From Paralvinella palmiformis (taxonomy: Eukaryota > Annelida > Polychaeta > Terebellida > Alvinellidae): 64,000 nucleotides of DNA. The stretch is taken from positions 62,001-126,000 of the forward strand of contig JAODUP010000040.1 in NCBI GenBank assembly GCA_025642065.1, read 5' to 3'. The notes beneath the pieces are model-generated. The model made no database searches. It was not told the origin of the DNA and worked only from the letters and a program-made list of their open reading frames with translations. The translations under genes and the position numbers were made by a program. The first letter of the stretch is position 1; each line of letters opens with the position of its first letter. Below are positions 13,801 to 26,074 of this stretch, piece after piece.

Positions 13801-14527
13801 GAAAAAAAAGTTTATTATCATAACCCTACATCACCTCAGAAACACACTCCTTCGCAAATAGCAAGAGCTCACTAAAACGATGCAATACACAATCATCTTA
13901 TTCACTCAGTCTTCGGAAAATTATCTATAATTGTATCTTTTATCGAGAAGAATATATCCGTGATCTGAATTTTCAACAATCAGTTTGAATATTTATTGCG
14001 AACCTGCTGTAAAAGCTTGTCACTTACTGCCAATGCTCACAAGAGTACTGACTTCTGTATCTATTTATGTATATTTTATAATATTTAAAGGGAACATAAA
14101 CAAGCCTATCATACATAGAACAATGAGCCACACGTACACCTGGTTATTTCGTTATTTAATCGATCTCTTTTATTTAATAATGTACAAAATTTATATAGCG
14201 CCCTATATAACCTGTAAGAAGCTTACTCTAAGGTGCTTGACAATAAATAATTCAAATGGGTGTAACAGATTTACATCTTTAAAAATACATAATTTTTTCC
14301 AGACAAATACATAATATATTCAGCTCAGAAAAGCTGAAACAAAAAGATTAGTTTTTATCTTCTTTTTGAAGGTATCAAGGGTCTTCCATTTTCTGATGGT
14401 TACTGGAAGATTATTCCATAAGGTTGCAGCAGCCTTTCTGAAACATCTATTACTTTAAGTCACCCCAAGTGTTGTTGGTACGGCTAAGAATGCTCCAGAC
14501 TCAGACTTAGAGATGTGTTTAGTGTTG
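10871..14527. other. Non-coding stretch with one SINE
   Basis: Apart from the SINE at 12006-12176 no gene, exon or repeat is supported. The ORFs here lack motifs. 10871-11150 may still be decayed LINE sequence continuing from 10167-10870. Confidence 0.45.
12006..12176 (-). repeat. tRNA-derived SINE copy 2
   Basis: Contains the family blocks AGGCTAAATGG, GTAATGAAGCGAAGTCAAAG, the reverse B-box region GAGATTGGAACTC and an A-box-like end (CGCGCTACCAGTTAAAC). The ATC tail at the low end is largely lost, so this copy looks older than the one at 39029. Confidence 0.85.
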
Positions 14528-14786
14528 CATGTGCTTAGCTCTATGTTTAGGTGTTTAGGTTATTTAGATGTTTAGAAAAGTGTTTACTCATGGCATGTGT
14601 TTAGCTATATGCTTAGCTGTTTAACCAATTTAGATTCTTAGCAAAGTGCTTAGGTCTTCACTCGTGTGCTTAGATATATGCTTAGATGTTTAGTAAAGTG
14701 TTTAGGTGTTCACAATATCATGTGCTTAGCTAGGTGCTTTGGCAATTTATATGTGTAGCAAAATATTTAAGTGTTTGCTAGGTCAT
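14528..14786. repeat. Degenerate tandem array, units of about 53-71 bp
   Basis: Four diverged units begin near 14528, 14594, 14664 and 14719, each starting with CATGTGCTTAG or a close variant and containing ATGCTTAG/ATGTTTAG and AAAGTGTTTAG words. No coding frame. Confidence 0.7.
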
Positions 14787-14951
14787 GAAACATGCAAAAA
14801 ACAATAACGGTCACCTTGAACTTTCCATCTAAATTATTTAAAATAGTTTCCTATGAGTATCTACCCCACAACGACGAACATACCTGTAAAATAACATGTT
14901 AACTACACACTAATCAACGCAATGTTTAAAAGAAAATTAAACGTGGACAAT

Positions 14952-15254
14952 TTATTTAATATTTGTGAATTGTTTTTCAAATTTGTTTAAAAGAGTTCCT
15001 CCTGCAACTGTACTCGCTGTGTCCTTCAGAAAATACAACTACAGAAACGTCAGCAGCTAATACTGGGTTGGGTATGGGAGATCCCATGCATAATAACATG
15101 TGAAAAGTGTTAGCATGCCATACATAACTGAAGAATTATGTAGTGGTATGTTGATCCCGTCTGCAATAATTATGCCTTGTCGGCCATCTTGTTGTTGACT
15201 GAACATCGGGCGTGGTTGTGGATGTCTGTTAGTTGTCAAGACCATTTCAGCAGC
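14952..15254 (-). pseudogene. 3' exon of an unidentified spliced gene, with two in-frame TAG codons
   Basis: The acceptor CTGTTATTAAACAG| is followed by an open frame starting AAEMVLTTNRHPQPRPMFSQ. Further on it reads GIIIADGINIPLHNSS and YGMLTLFTCYYAWDLPYP. The composition looks like real protein: ordered hydrophobic and aromatic residues, few low-complexity runs. The frame meets TAG at 15057-15059 and again at 15039-15041, yet stays sensible beyond both (LLTFL, then LYFLKDTASTVAGGTLLNKF) to a TAA at 14952. Each TAG is one base from CAG (Gln), so C-to-T nonsense changes in a decaying gene are the simplest reading; alternatively the first TAG is the true end. The pattern reminds me of C-terminal segments of uncharacterised multi-copy mollusc proteins, but I cannot name the family. 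It joins the exon at 15719-15838 in phase 0. Confidence 0.5.
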
Positions 15255-15718
15255 CTGTTTAATAACAGAAACAATTATTTTATTTAAAATTAACATATTA
15301 TGCCACACGTTAGCTAAGGAATTTAAGAAGTTAAAGCTGCACTTATGGCAAGCTGTGCCACAAAACTAAATATTTATAATGTTCCGACGACTACTAGTTA
15401 TACTGGAGAAAATCAACCATGTAAACAGTTTGTTATATTAATACGCCCAAGAAAAACCTGGAAATACAGGACGTTCCACATAAACAAAAACTTAGCAAAA
15501 TAACAGTCTGGTGAGAACCTATTTTCAAATCAAGCTATATAACTTGGATGTTAATAGGTTAATTAATGCATATACTGAGCTTGGCTAATTTACAATTCCT
15601 TAATTTTTACAGAATTATGCCTAGATGTTATTTGTAGCTTTTCTGCTTAAAAAGAAGTGTATACCCAGTGTTTCTTGTCATGATCTTGACTTTGAGCTTT
15701 TATAAATGTTCAACTTAC

Positions 15719-15838
15719 ATCAACAATGGTGACAGCAGGAGGTAAGGCCTTCTTCCTGTTTGGCGTGATTTGTTTCTCCAGTACTATCATCAGCTGTAAT
15801 TTGCTTTCCTCTGGATCTGTGTCATCCTCCGAGTCAGA
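15719..15838 (-). pseudogene. Internal exon of the same unidentified gene
   Basis: A 120-nt open frame with acceptor GTTTATTATAG| and a strong donor |GTAAGT, phase 0 at both ends; the other two frames contain stops. It encodes 40 residues: an acidic start (SDSEDDTDPEESKLQ), then LMIVLEKQITPNRKKALP and PAVTIVD. The phase matches the exon at 14952-15254, 464 bp downstream. No conserved domain is recognised. It is listed with the pseudogene because its partner exon carries two nonsense codons, though this exon itself is intact. Confidence 0.55.
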
Positions 15839-16374
15839 CTATAATAAACAATATATCATGACACAATATATATGTCCTGGGGGTTCAGAACAGACCAACA
15901 CAACTCAACACACACACACACAGATATACACATATATATATATAGAGAGAGAAACTCAACACACACGGAATCAAGTTGAGCCTATCATTGAGTGATTCCT
16001 GGCCCAGGGCCTTGTCTAGAAAGGGGTGGGGACGCTAAATTGAATTGCTGCTTAAAATCAACACAGGGCCACATATAGCGAAATACCCCACCCCCCGTGT
16101 TGTGTCTCACCCAGTCGGCTATCGGTTCAAATAGCTTGAATACCACTTTCTGATGCCCGGAGGAGAACAGAGCCATATAATGTATATGGATCAAATGAAT
16201 GTCAGTAGACTAGTATTAAAAGAACATATCTTTTTTTTCCGTTATGATCTACACAAACATCGGTGTGAAACCTCGCCAATTCAACACAGGTAGCGGTGCT
16301 CTCCCCTAGAAGTATAAGCGGATAAGCTACGGATAAAACTGCTTTCATTTTCAACTTTTTAAACAAAAGCTTAC

Positions 16375-16478
16375 CTATGAATATTTATTGGATTTCCGCC
16401 GATATTCCAACTGCGCCTAAATACAGCTCCTACGTCCACAACACTTGATGTGTCTGTGATGTCGATCTTGGTCGACAT
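16375..16478 (-). CDS. Candidate first coding exon, MSTKIDITDTSSV...
   Basis: ATG at 16476-16478 opens 34 codons plus two bases up to a good donor CATAG|GTAAGC. The peptide starts MSTKIDITDTSSVVDVG and continues AVFRRSWNIGGNPINIH. Codon use and CpG content look more coding-like than the flanks. It lies on the same strand, 537 bp upstream of the exon at 15719-15838, and could be the start of that gene, but a direct join is out of frame (phase 2 into phase 0). It therefore needs an extra exon in between or belongs elsewhere. Confidence 0.3.
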
Positions 16479-17929
16479 CTTCCAATAATTGTGTTGAAAT
16501 TAAGACTTTTCGTAAACAAAATATCGGCTTGGTTCAATTTGCTGTTCGTTCAGAAAACTCCTCATGGGATATAGGAGATTCCCGCGTTTTCTGTAGGCCT
16601 GGATCTACGTCATTGATCATTGGCCTAGATCTTTCCATTCATAATACAAGTAGAAAAGTGATGCGAAACATCAAAGAATATTGGCTGTGATTAATATATT
16701 TATTGTCAAACGAGGCGTGGGAGGGTATTTCGCAATTTTCTGGACATTTAATTGATTTACTTTGTTTTAATCGAAGTTACAACTGCGCTCATGTGGCCTG
16801 AATATAAGCATGTGTATGAGTAGGTGATACCTGTGTATATTAGCGTTTGTTTTTTGTATCACAATAACTAGCATATATGTATGTGTATATATATACGTGT
16901 GTGTGTGCATTGTATATTTGTGTGCACATATATATGTATATGTGTGTAACTGTACAAGTATGTGTGCATGTATCAAGAACCCATTTCGCCATCTCTTCTT
17001 ATCACCGATATATTATCCAATAAAGTTAGTTATTATGTGATGGTGGTACAACCTTATAGTTTCTATGGGTATGTTGGAGAATTATATTTTGTTCACGTGA
17101 ATAACATATGTTGAAATTGAATAATATGTAATATTCTTCGAAATGTATATTCTCGAAATAAATTGATTGTTTGATTGAAACTGTGACAAGCAACACAGCG
17201 CGAAGTGAGCCATTAACCTGTGATAAATCTGTCTAAATGAATTTTTTTTAAACTAATTTCAAATACAGGCACTGTGCACGGGGGATGGTGCAGCCGACAC
17301 CCCAGGCACCGAAATTTTATTATTATTCAATTACTTTCACGATTACACAAAATGTTTCATTATTAACCATGTTATATCATGCCAAAGATGTGTTTTCGTA
17401 TGTAAGACAAAACTTAACAATATAACTGATTTACCCATTGACGGACTGCAGTGATATTTGAACACGTGATGATTTGTCAGTTTATTTGTTCTATGAACAT
17501 AAAGGAAAATTTGTTGAAACACTACTTCAGATGTTGCCCTTATTATAAGTCATATAAAGAGGCATTTCAGATTAACTCGTGTTGTTTTCACACTGTTAGG
17601 TCCAAGCTTGTTACACAGCCAGCCGTCTTTCTGACACCGTCGTTTTAACTCCAGCTGCAAACGATCCTGATTGGTCAGCAGTCGGATGACAAATTAACGC
17701 TCGCGATAGTGAACACAAACAAGGCTATATGATATCTTCCTCCTTAAAACATTTACGTCGTACAATGGCATCAAAGTCTTTTGTACATTTTTATTTCAAG
17801 AACATACCAGAAAGTGCATCTGGTTCTTACAAAGCAACATATAAACACTAGCATATTTATATCGGTATTATAAATGTAACTGAGTAAATATTGATGAATA
17901 ATGGCATTCATGCTTGTGTGATATAAATT

Positions 17930-18054
17930 GTAATCATGATTGTAATCATGATTACTTTATAATGTAATCGTAATCGATTACATTCATAATGAATGTAATC
18001 GTAATCGTGGTATCCTCTCGTAATCGTAATATCGATTACCGTGGTCCTGTAATC
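17930..18054. repeat. Cluster of GTAATC/GATTAC words
   Basis: GTAATC and its complement GATTAC recur about ten times in 125 bp, in both directions, forming small palindromes such as GTAATCGTAATCGATTAC. No array of constant unit length is present. Confidence 0.6.
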
Positions 18055-18235
18055 GCCCCAAACCTGAACCTAATGTTAGTGCATTTCTGTCCAGTGTAAC
18101 TAATAATGAGATAATGTTTTCTCACTTGCCCCCAGTTAGATATAAAGGTGAAGTATACATAAGTTTACAATATATCGAATGATAAAATTTGATTGTCTAT
18201 TTGAACATAAAGGATACTTGCTAAATGACAATAAT

Positions 18236-18550
18236 CTAAACATGTTTAGATTTTGCGTGTGCTTAGAATATTATGATCATCTAAACGCATAACAGACCAA
18301 CGTGTTTAAATGCTAAACACCATAAACGTTTAACTAAGCATCAAAATCTAAACATATTTTATGTGCTTAGAATTTTAAAGATGTGCTATGCACATCACTG
18401 TCAAACGTGTTTAAATGCTAAACACCAAGAACATATTCCTAAGCATCAACAGCTTAAACATGTTTAGATTTGCATGTGTTTAGGATTTTGACACTGCTAA
18501 AACATTGAATGCTAAGCACATTCTAAACATGGTTAAATGCTAAGCACCAA
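18236..18550. repeat. Degenerate tandem array, units of about 105-112 bp
   Basis: Units start near 18236, 18348 and 18453 with CTAAACAT-type words, followed by GTGTGCTTAGAAT, then GTGTTTAAATGCTAAACACC and CTAAGCATCA. A partial fourth unit reaches 18550, where a LINE fragment begins. Confidence 0.75.
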
Positions 18551-19010
18551 ATTTACAGTGTATAAATGCTCAAGGCGCGTTTGAAGGATCTTGTGATCTA
18601 TGACATCGAAAGCAACAGATAAGTCGAGCAGAACTAATGCCGCCATACGTTTCCTATCTAAAGCTTCAGCAATGTCATGGTGGACCTTCAGGAGCGCGGT
18701 CTCTATACAGTGACCGGTACCGTAAGCTGACTGAAGATTATCATGCAGTCTGTGACTACTCAAATGGGTCTCCAACCGCTTAGGAACCAGCTTCTCCGGG
18801 ATCTTCGACAAGAAAGGCAGATCAGACACTGGACTCCACTAGTGATTTGTTTATAATAGCCGTAATCAAAGGCAGTAGGTATTCCAGCACTTCTTTCAAC
18901 AGGTATTATAGGTAATGGGTCTAGTTCACAAGATTTTGAGGGAGACATACTCTGTTGTTTTATTCTTGTTGACAAAAATGTCCCTGATGAGATAACATTC
19001 TTATTTCCAT
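18551..19010 (-). mobile_element. LINE reverse transcriptase fragment, CR1/L2-like
   Basis: The minus strand reads MSPSKSCELDPLP (about 18950), then in another frame VSDLPFLSKIPEKLVPKRLE, LQSAYGTGHCIETALLKVHH and LVLLDLSVAFDVIDHKIL. These are the classic pre-RT and RT blocks of CR1/L2-type elements (SNLPFLSKI, QSAYR--HSTETALL, LDLSAAFDTIDH). Sequence expected between the pre-RT block and SDLPFLSKI is partly deleted. Coding ends abruptly near 18551 at a tandem array. Confidence 0.85.
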
Positions 19011-20299
19011 TTTTACTATAGTTTGTAAATTTTATTTGCATCAGCTAATAAATAGCATATCATTAGATTATATTGTTAGTTCACAGATCGTTGTCAATTC
19101 AACATGTTATTGAAACTTTTGCAGATTTATTTTTACATGCTGATAGTTGTCAAGTCACACGGAGGTTTAAAGTTATCAATTGACTTCATATAACATAGTA
19201 TTATTCTGACGTGTAGACAAATGGAACAGGGCATACAAATGGTAAGGTTTTATAGCTGATCTTCTTTGTTCTTTTAGAAAAAAAAACTTTCATATATATT
19301 TCAGAGAAATTTCTTCAACCTAGGAAATTCTTCATTACTTTAACCATTCCCGAAATAAGTGAAACACTTTCCGTTATTGTAACTTCTTGTATGAAACTTT
19401 CACTTTTTACATTTCAACAAACAATTTCCTTTTAGTTGCTCCCGTTTCCGATTAAACCACAAGAATTTTATTGTAAATGAAAATTTTTGATTACTGATCT
19501 TACATGGTTTACGCTTTTAGATGCATTCAGGAGTTGTCACACTTATCTTTGATGGTGTTGCCAGGCTTGATATACCAGTTGTGACACTTGCTATCAGAAA
19601 CTATGACCGCCTGGGACTACTACTTTAAGGTCAAACAATGTTGAAGCGATCAACCACCATGAAATAACCCATAACAAGGTGAATAAAAGTGCAAAGGGGT
19701 TCTCTGAAGCATAGTTTCAACCTTTTCTACCTGCCAGTAAGAGCAAGCTCTTGTAAACAAATAACTGACCATTGGACGATTGTAATGATAGAGTCATTAA
19801 AATATGGGATGTATTTATATATATTAAATCTATGAATGAATTATCATAGAACTCATCAACATACATCATTAAGGCTGTGTGTACCTGGTATAAAATATGT
19901 AAATCCACCCAGCCAAGCTCTATTATAAGGAAGGTTACAAGGTGTGACAAAACACAAACGCTATGCTCCATTATTACATAATGTGAACGTTCATTGTTTG
20001 ATAATCGAGTGATCAAACAGCCAATTATATCGAAATCTGGATATATTGAAGTCTTTCTTGATCTGAAATATATAGCATTTCCAACGGAATTAGCCTCTTT
20101 TTAAAATGGAATTTACTGCTTTATTTCTTCTATGAATGGAAATGAAACGGAATTTGCCTTTTTGAAACTAAAACCATTAATGGATTTATATATTATTTTA
20201 TATTTCCAACTTAAATCAGATATGTTGACTGTAATCAGTTAAGTTAATATAACTTTATATTTATATTTCTTGTACTTTTGTTCTATAACTTGTATTGTT

Positions 20300-20412
20300 T
20301 TATTGTACTTTGACTTTGAATGGCTTCTGCTAGCAAGGGGGTTTATTAAATCTATGGTGTTATTATTATTATTATTGTTATCAGTATTATTATTAATATT
20401 ATTAATTAATAT
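20300..20412 (+). repeat. LINE-like 3' tail with ATT repeat
   Basis: GGCTTCTGCTAGCAAGGGGG, TTTATTAAATCTAT and then (ATT)n. A second copy at about 63750-63800 shares this order (GGCTTCGGCTAGTAAGGATG, TTTATTAAATCTAT, ATT repeat). Same strand in both. Likely the 3' end of one retroelement family. Confidence 0.55.
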
Positions 20413-20886
20413 TAAGTTCTGGTCTTTCTACATAATTTTGAGCGGTATATAGGACACAGAAGACTACTAGACATATTTGTTTTGTTTATCAACACTTCTC
20501 CTCCATAACGCTTACCTCTTACATTGGTGTGTATCTGAAGACCGATAATAATTATGTAAATAGTTAAACCTATTTTAGTTCTATATGTCAGCTTTATGAA
20601 ATTGGAAGACTGCGTGACGCATATATCTCGGTCAGTATACGACTCACTGCCGAATATCACGAGTTTGAAGCCACATTTAACTTCCGGTATTATTACAAAC
20701 CAATTCATTGCTGCGTGGTTGCGTATTACGATTTATTTCTGTATGCTGAACTAGAAAATTTCAACAGAAAATTTTAACTATTCAGAATTGAGCTGTAAGT
20801 CTACTTTACAATAACTCCTAAATATGGCAACATAATCCGGCTTCCTAAACCGGGTCAATGACTACTGGTGAAAAGGGTATAGGACG

Positions 20887-20988
<102 letters not shown>

Positions 20989-22290
20989 TAGATAGAGATA
21001 GATGATAACACTCCGATAGATCGTTGGTCCAATGTTACAAAATAAATGTTCACGATCCGTCAAGTTTGTATCCACTATAAAAACAAATGATTTCTGATGA
21101 TTCTATTAACACAAATCTTTATAAAGAAAATTCATTTTTATCTGGTTCACAAATGAGAAGTTTTGATGTTTATGTTGATGTTGTTCGATGTCTATTAAAA
21201 ACAGATTCGACATGTCTTTGATTAAGTGTCTTAAATTCCGATACTTAACGTATCAATGTTCCTACCCAGCCTAAAATCCACTTATTCTCCAATGGCTAAC
21301 GGGACTGTTATTTAGAGCGTACATAGTAACAAATACCTGGTGGTGGGGGGAAAAAAACCTTCACAAAATTATGATTTCACACCAGTTTTTTTTAAACATA
21401 TAAAAATGAATTTTGTTTATAAAGATTTATGTTAATAGAATCATCGGACATCATTTGTTTTTACAGTAGACACAGACTCGACGGATATTTGTTTTTTCTT
21501 CTTTCTTTTATTGTTAAACCTTACTAGACATTTCACTTACCAAGCTAAATTATGTGGCATGAGTATGTTTATATCTGTAACTATGAAAATATATGAGTGA
21601 GGTAATGGATGTAATAAAAACAAAAACAATGAAAGATATATCATTGGTGTTTGACGTAACTAATATGATAATTATTAATCCAAAACATATTTAATATTCC
21701 CACATATTTCTAACACTATTGGTAGGGATGCAGATAGAGATAAAGTACTTCCTCTATATTTCACTTCTAAACAGGGAGACTGTAATAAGGATGTAACCGA
21801 TAACTGATATATATCCCTGTAACAGTTTAGACAGCTATGGGATTCATTCCCAATCTGCGATACAATTGCAATGAATGTTTTATTTTAATTATTTATTTTT
21901 TTATATAGTTTTTTCCCCACTCATCACTCCAATTAACCCCATTAAGTACATGAAATAATTTATCACTTAATGTAAACGTAAAGATGGTCACTATTTAAAT
22001 TAATATTTTTATTTCTATCAAATCTGAGATATAGTAATAATTGAGAACTAAATATAGATTCAATTCCGGTACATCAGAAAACTTTTCACATCTAAAAACA
22101 CACGTCACCAAGCTAAATGTGAACTTTTGGTTGATATATCGGCGTTTTATAAACCTATTAATGCGACGCCAATCCGTATTTAAATACAAATGATTACCAA
22201 AATTGTAACAATATCTGTTATTTCTCATGTACACTGTAACAAACTTGGCATTCCAGAAGTCCATATTAAATATGTATATTTATCTGCAAC

Positions 22291-25200
22291 ATGGGACTGG
22301 AAAATCTAAGATGCTACTATTTAAATGTTCGTGGTATAAAGTCTGACAAAAGAAAAAGAATATCTATATTTAACACATTTAAATCGAAATATCCTGGCAT
22401 AATTTTCATGCAGGAAACACACAGCACTGAATAAGTTGAATCAATGTGGAAACCCAAATGGGGAGGTGAAATAATCTTCTCGCATGGCACATCAAGAAGT
22501 AAAGGAGTGGCAATTCTGCTGCCACTTAATTTTGAATACAAAATAGAAACCTCAATCACAAGATAGAATGCTTCTCAAGTAAATATGTTTTCACTAATGT
22601 ATGCGCTCCAACGCAAGACAATGAAAATGAACAGATTAGATTAACTGACACTATCCAAAATAAACTTGCTAATTTTGAAGGTGAAAACATTATAATCGGA
22701 GGGGACTTTAATATAGCGCTTGACCCTAAAGTTGATAAAAAGGGAGGTAGTAGTGATTTGAATAAAAACATGATGTACAGAACGGCACTAAACAACTTTT
22801 TGGACTGTTTTGATCTATGCAATACTTAGAGACTAAATAATACGAACAAACATATGTTTACAGGAAAATTAAATATACTACAGGTTAGATTACTGGTTCG
22901 TAGCTGAAAATCTGGCTAACGTAGTGAAACAAACCAACATTCTACCCTCGATCCCATCTGATCATAATATTATAGGTATGTCCTTGACTAATCTCACCTC
23001 GATGACCCACAGTCCAGGATATTGGAAATTCAATATCGCCCTTTTACGTGACACGAATTACATTAATTTGATTAAATGCATGATCTCCAAGAGTGAGACT
23101 AACAACAAATATGGAGATAAGTCAGTGATGTGGGAACTTATTAAAATGGATATAAAAAGTGAAACAGTAAAATATTGCAAAAACCTTAAGTATGAAAAGC
23201 TGAAATATGAGAAAACCTTAGAGGAACAACTTAAATTACTTCAACAAATAGTGGTGAATCACAATGCTCCCGAAGATACCCAAGAACAAATGATTGAAAT
23301 AGAGAGAGAATTAATTGGCATCGACAATGAAAAAACAGCTGGCATCATAATGCGATCAAAAGTCCAGTGGACAGAGAATGGCGAACTGTTTTCTTAAATC
23401 TTGAAAAAATAAACTATTTGAATAAATGCATAACTCAGTTGAATATAAATGACAACATAATAAATGATCCAGTTCGGATTCTCAATGAAGAAAGACAGTT
23501 TTATGACAAGTTGTATGCCGAACCTGAAGAAGACAATCCACATTATCAAACTAAAATACAATACATCAGATAAAGTTTTATTTAATAAGAAACATCCAAA
23601 ACTAACGACAAGTGAAAGAATCAAATGTGAAGTAGAAATAAATGAACATACATGTGCTGAAGCAGTAAGCAAATTAAAATGCTAAAACCCCATGGAATAG
23701 ATGGTCTTCCAGCAGATTTTTAAAACAATTTCTGGAAGGACATAAAACATTTAGTAATTAACTCAATTATTAACTCATTTTTAAAAGGTACACTATCAAA
23801 TAACCCAAAAATAGGAATCCTTACATTGATCCCCCCCCCCAAAAAAACAAAAAAAAAACAAATAAGGATAGACCTTTTTTAAATTGGAGACCGTTGACAA
23901 TTCTTACAACAGATTATAAAATTATCACAAAACTACTAGCCATACATATAAGTGGTATTTCGGCATCGATCATCAATAACGATCAATTAGCATATATAAC
24001 ATGCCGTTATATTGGAGAAAATATACGAACAATAACAGATAGATATAATTAACTATTGCAAAGCCAAAAACATGTCAGCTGTTCTCTTGTTGATCGATTT
24101 CGAAAAGGCCTCCGACACTGTTAAATGGAGCTTTCTGGCTTAAATAGTGAAACATTTTAATTTTGGCGACATTTTCTAAAGTGGATTCGCATTATTTATA
24201 CTGATGTTTAAAGTTACATTCTTAATAATGGCTACCTATCTGACACTGTACACATATTCAGAGGTATTCGTCAAGGTTGCCCCTTCTCTGCTTATTTATT
24301 TTTGCTAGTTGTTGAAATGTTAGTCATCAATATAAGACACACAAAAACATTAAAGGTATAAAACTGAAGTTAAAAGAAATTAAAAATAGTCAATTGGCTG
24401 ATGACATCACCCTCTTAGCTGTGAATCAATAAAATATGTAAATGATCTGTTGCACAACTTTGAATTAATCGCAGGGCTTAAGACCAACATGGAGAAAACA
24501 CAAGCATTTATAATAGGCAAACATATGAAACGCTTCAAGAATGATTATAATCTAAATTGGACTGATGGACCAATACACACTCTAGGACTGCATATATGTA
24601 AAACTGAAGTAGACTGTATGAAATATAACTTTGAACCAAGAATAAAAAAGATTAGGACCATTTTTAACATTTGAAAGCAAATAAATCTATCTCTCAAAGG
24701 AAAGGTAACAGTGATAAACAGTCTCGCTGCATCACTTTTAGTTTATCCATGTACCGCTTATAAATACCCCAGAAAATATAATAAAAGAGACATTATTCTG
24801 GAAATGTTGGTTCCGAAGTGGAATTAGATATGTAGGAGACATGCTGGACTCCGTCGTTAATTTTCTGAGCCAGTATCAAATCAATTGTTCCTTTATAGAC
24901 CATCTGAGAATTAGGCAAGCTATACCTGGCTTATGGAAACATATATTAGAACTGCAAAAAAATAAACATGACAGCACAGCAGACCTGTCTCTATACATAA
25001 TAATGATAAGATAGAGCCACTGCACTAGCCAGCTTTAGATTTACTCGGTACAAAACCCAAAGTTATTTATACTGGAAATTTATACAAATTCGAACACCAG
25101 CAATACTACCGATATGCCTCACGAGATGGGAGAATCAGTATAATATAGATCACAGCATCTGGCCATCGATATTTACAGCCCCCCTTTAAGGTGTGCAGGC

Positions 25201-25860
25201 AAACCTGTTTGCAGTCTTTTCAATATAGGATAATACATAACATTCTGCCACGTAATGCCTGGCTTTGTGTTAGAAAAGTAGTCAATACTAACCATTGTCA
25301 ATATGTATACTGTACCAATAATAATTTAGATGATATCAGTCATTATCTTGTTATATGTCTGCCGGTTAGAAGATATTGGGAATCATTTGTAACTTGGTGG
25401 AATTCCTTAAAATATTCAAAATTAAATCCATTGGCTGAGGACAATATCATTCTAGGATTTCCGTTTGAAACCAATGAGGACATAATCCTTAATTATTGTC
25501 TAATTGTTGCCAAATATTATATACATATTGTTCTAAAAACATATTAATCTTCTTAAATTCTTGGCTATTTAAAAAACAAACTCGAAGTTGAGGGGATAAT
25601 ATGCATCCAGCAATGTAGGCAAGAACAATTCAGAAACTTCAGAAACATATATGGCTGTATATTTTAATGTATTGTGATCATCTATTTTCATATTTATAAT
25701 CAACAGTCATACTTTAATTACCACGACAATTACTTATGAATAGTACTAATTATATATGTATTTCATATCTTTACGTTATGTTGCAATGTATGTTTTGACA
25801 TTGCGCTAAAAGTGGTCTCTGGCTATGCATGAGAAATAAAGATGATTATAAACAATAATA
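22291..25860 (+). mobile_element. Nearly complete but inactivated L1/Tx1-like LINE ORF2
   Basis: Endonuclease region from 22291: YYLNVRGIKSDKRKR, IIFMQETHST, WGGEIIFSHGTSRSKGVAIL, and after a frameshift ENIIIGGDFNIALD. The linker ORF 22924-23397 has SPGYWKFN and RSKVQWTENGE. The RT region is split over frames: NWRPLTILTTDYKIITKLLA (about 23882), QLAYITCRYIGENIRTITD, LLIDFEKASDTVKWSFL, RGIRQGCPFSAYLFLLVVEM (frame broken by a shift) and QLADDITLL as the catalytic block. The C-terminal zinc-finger-like part is at 25191-25547 (FQYRIIHNILP, then a DDISH-type block and a WWNS block). It ends near AATAAAGATGATTATAAAC. Multiple stops, frameshifts and a C/A homopolymer at 23831 show it is dead. No ORF1 is identified upstream. 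Confidence 0.9.
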
Positions 25861-26074
25861 ATTAAAGAAACAAGGGAGCAAAGCGTTCAGCCAGATGAAC
25901 AATTCGGGGATACGTTAGTTCATCGCATTTGGTTGTGTTGTTCCAGCCCAACCAATTCATTTATCACTCTGTGGTCATTTGGTAAAATCTTCGCCATTTC
26001 TCGCGTAACAGCACATTAACATTTGCGAGCATCACTAAATTAGTTCGCTGTCTGGAAACATTACTTTCACTAAG

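Noticed and set aside
14528..14786. CRISPR-like array
   Set aside because: Units are diverged, irregular in length and lack constant repeats with unique spacers; the genome is eukaryotic.
15985..16194. 69-residue ORF (HQKVVFKLFEPIADWVRHNT) as the missing exon between 16375 and 15838
   Set aside because: No acceptor/donor pair gives the needed phase, and the region includes a B-box-like GGTTCAAATAG, suggesting repeat origin.
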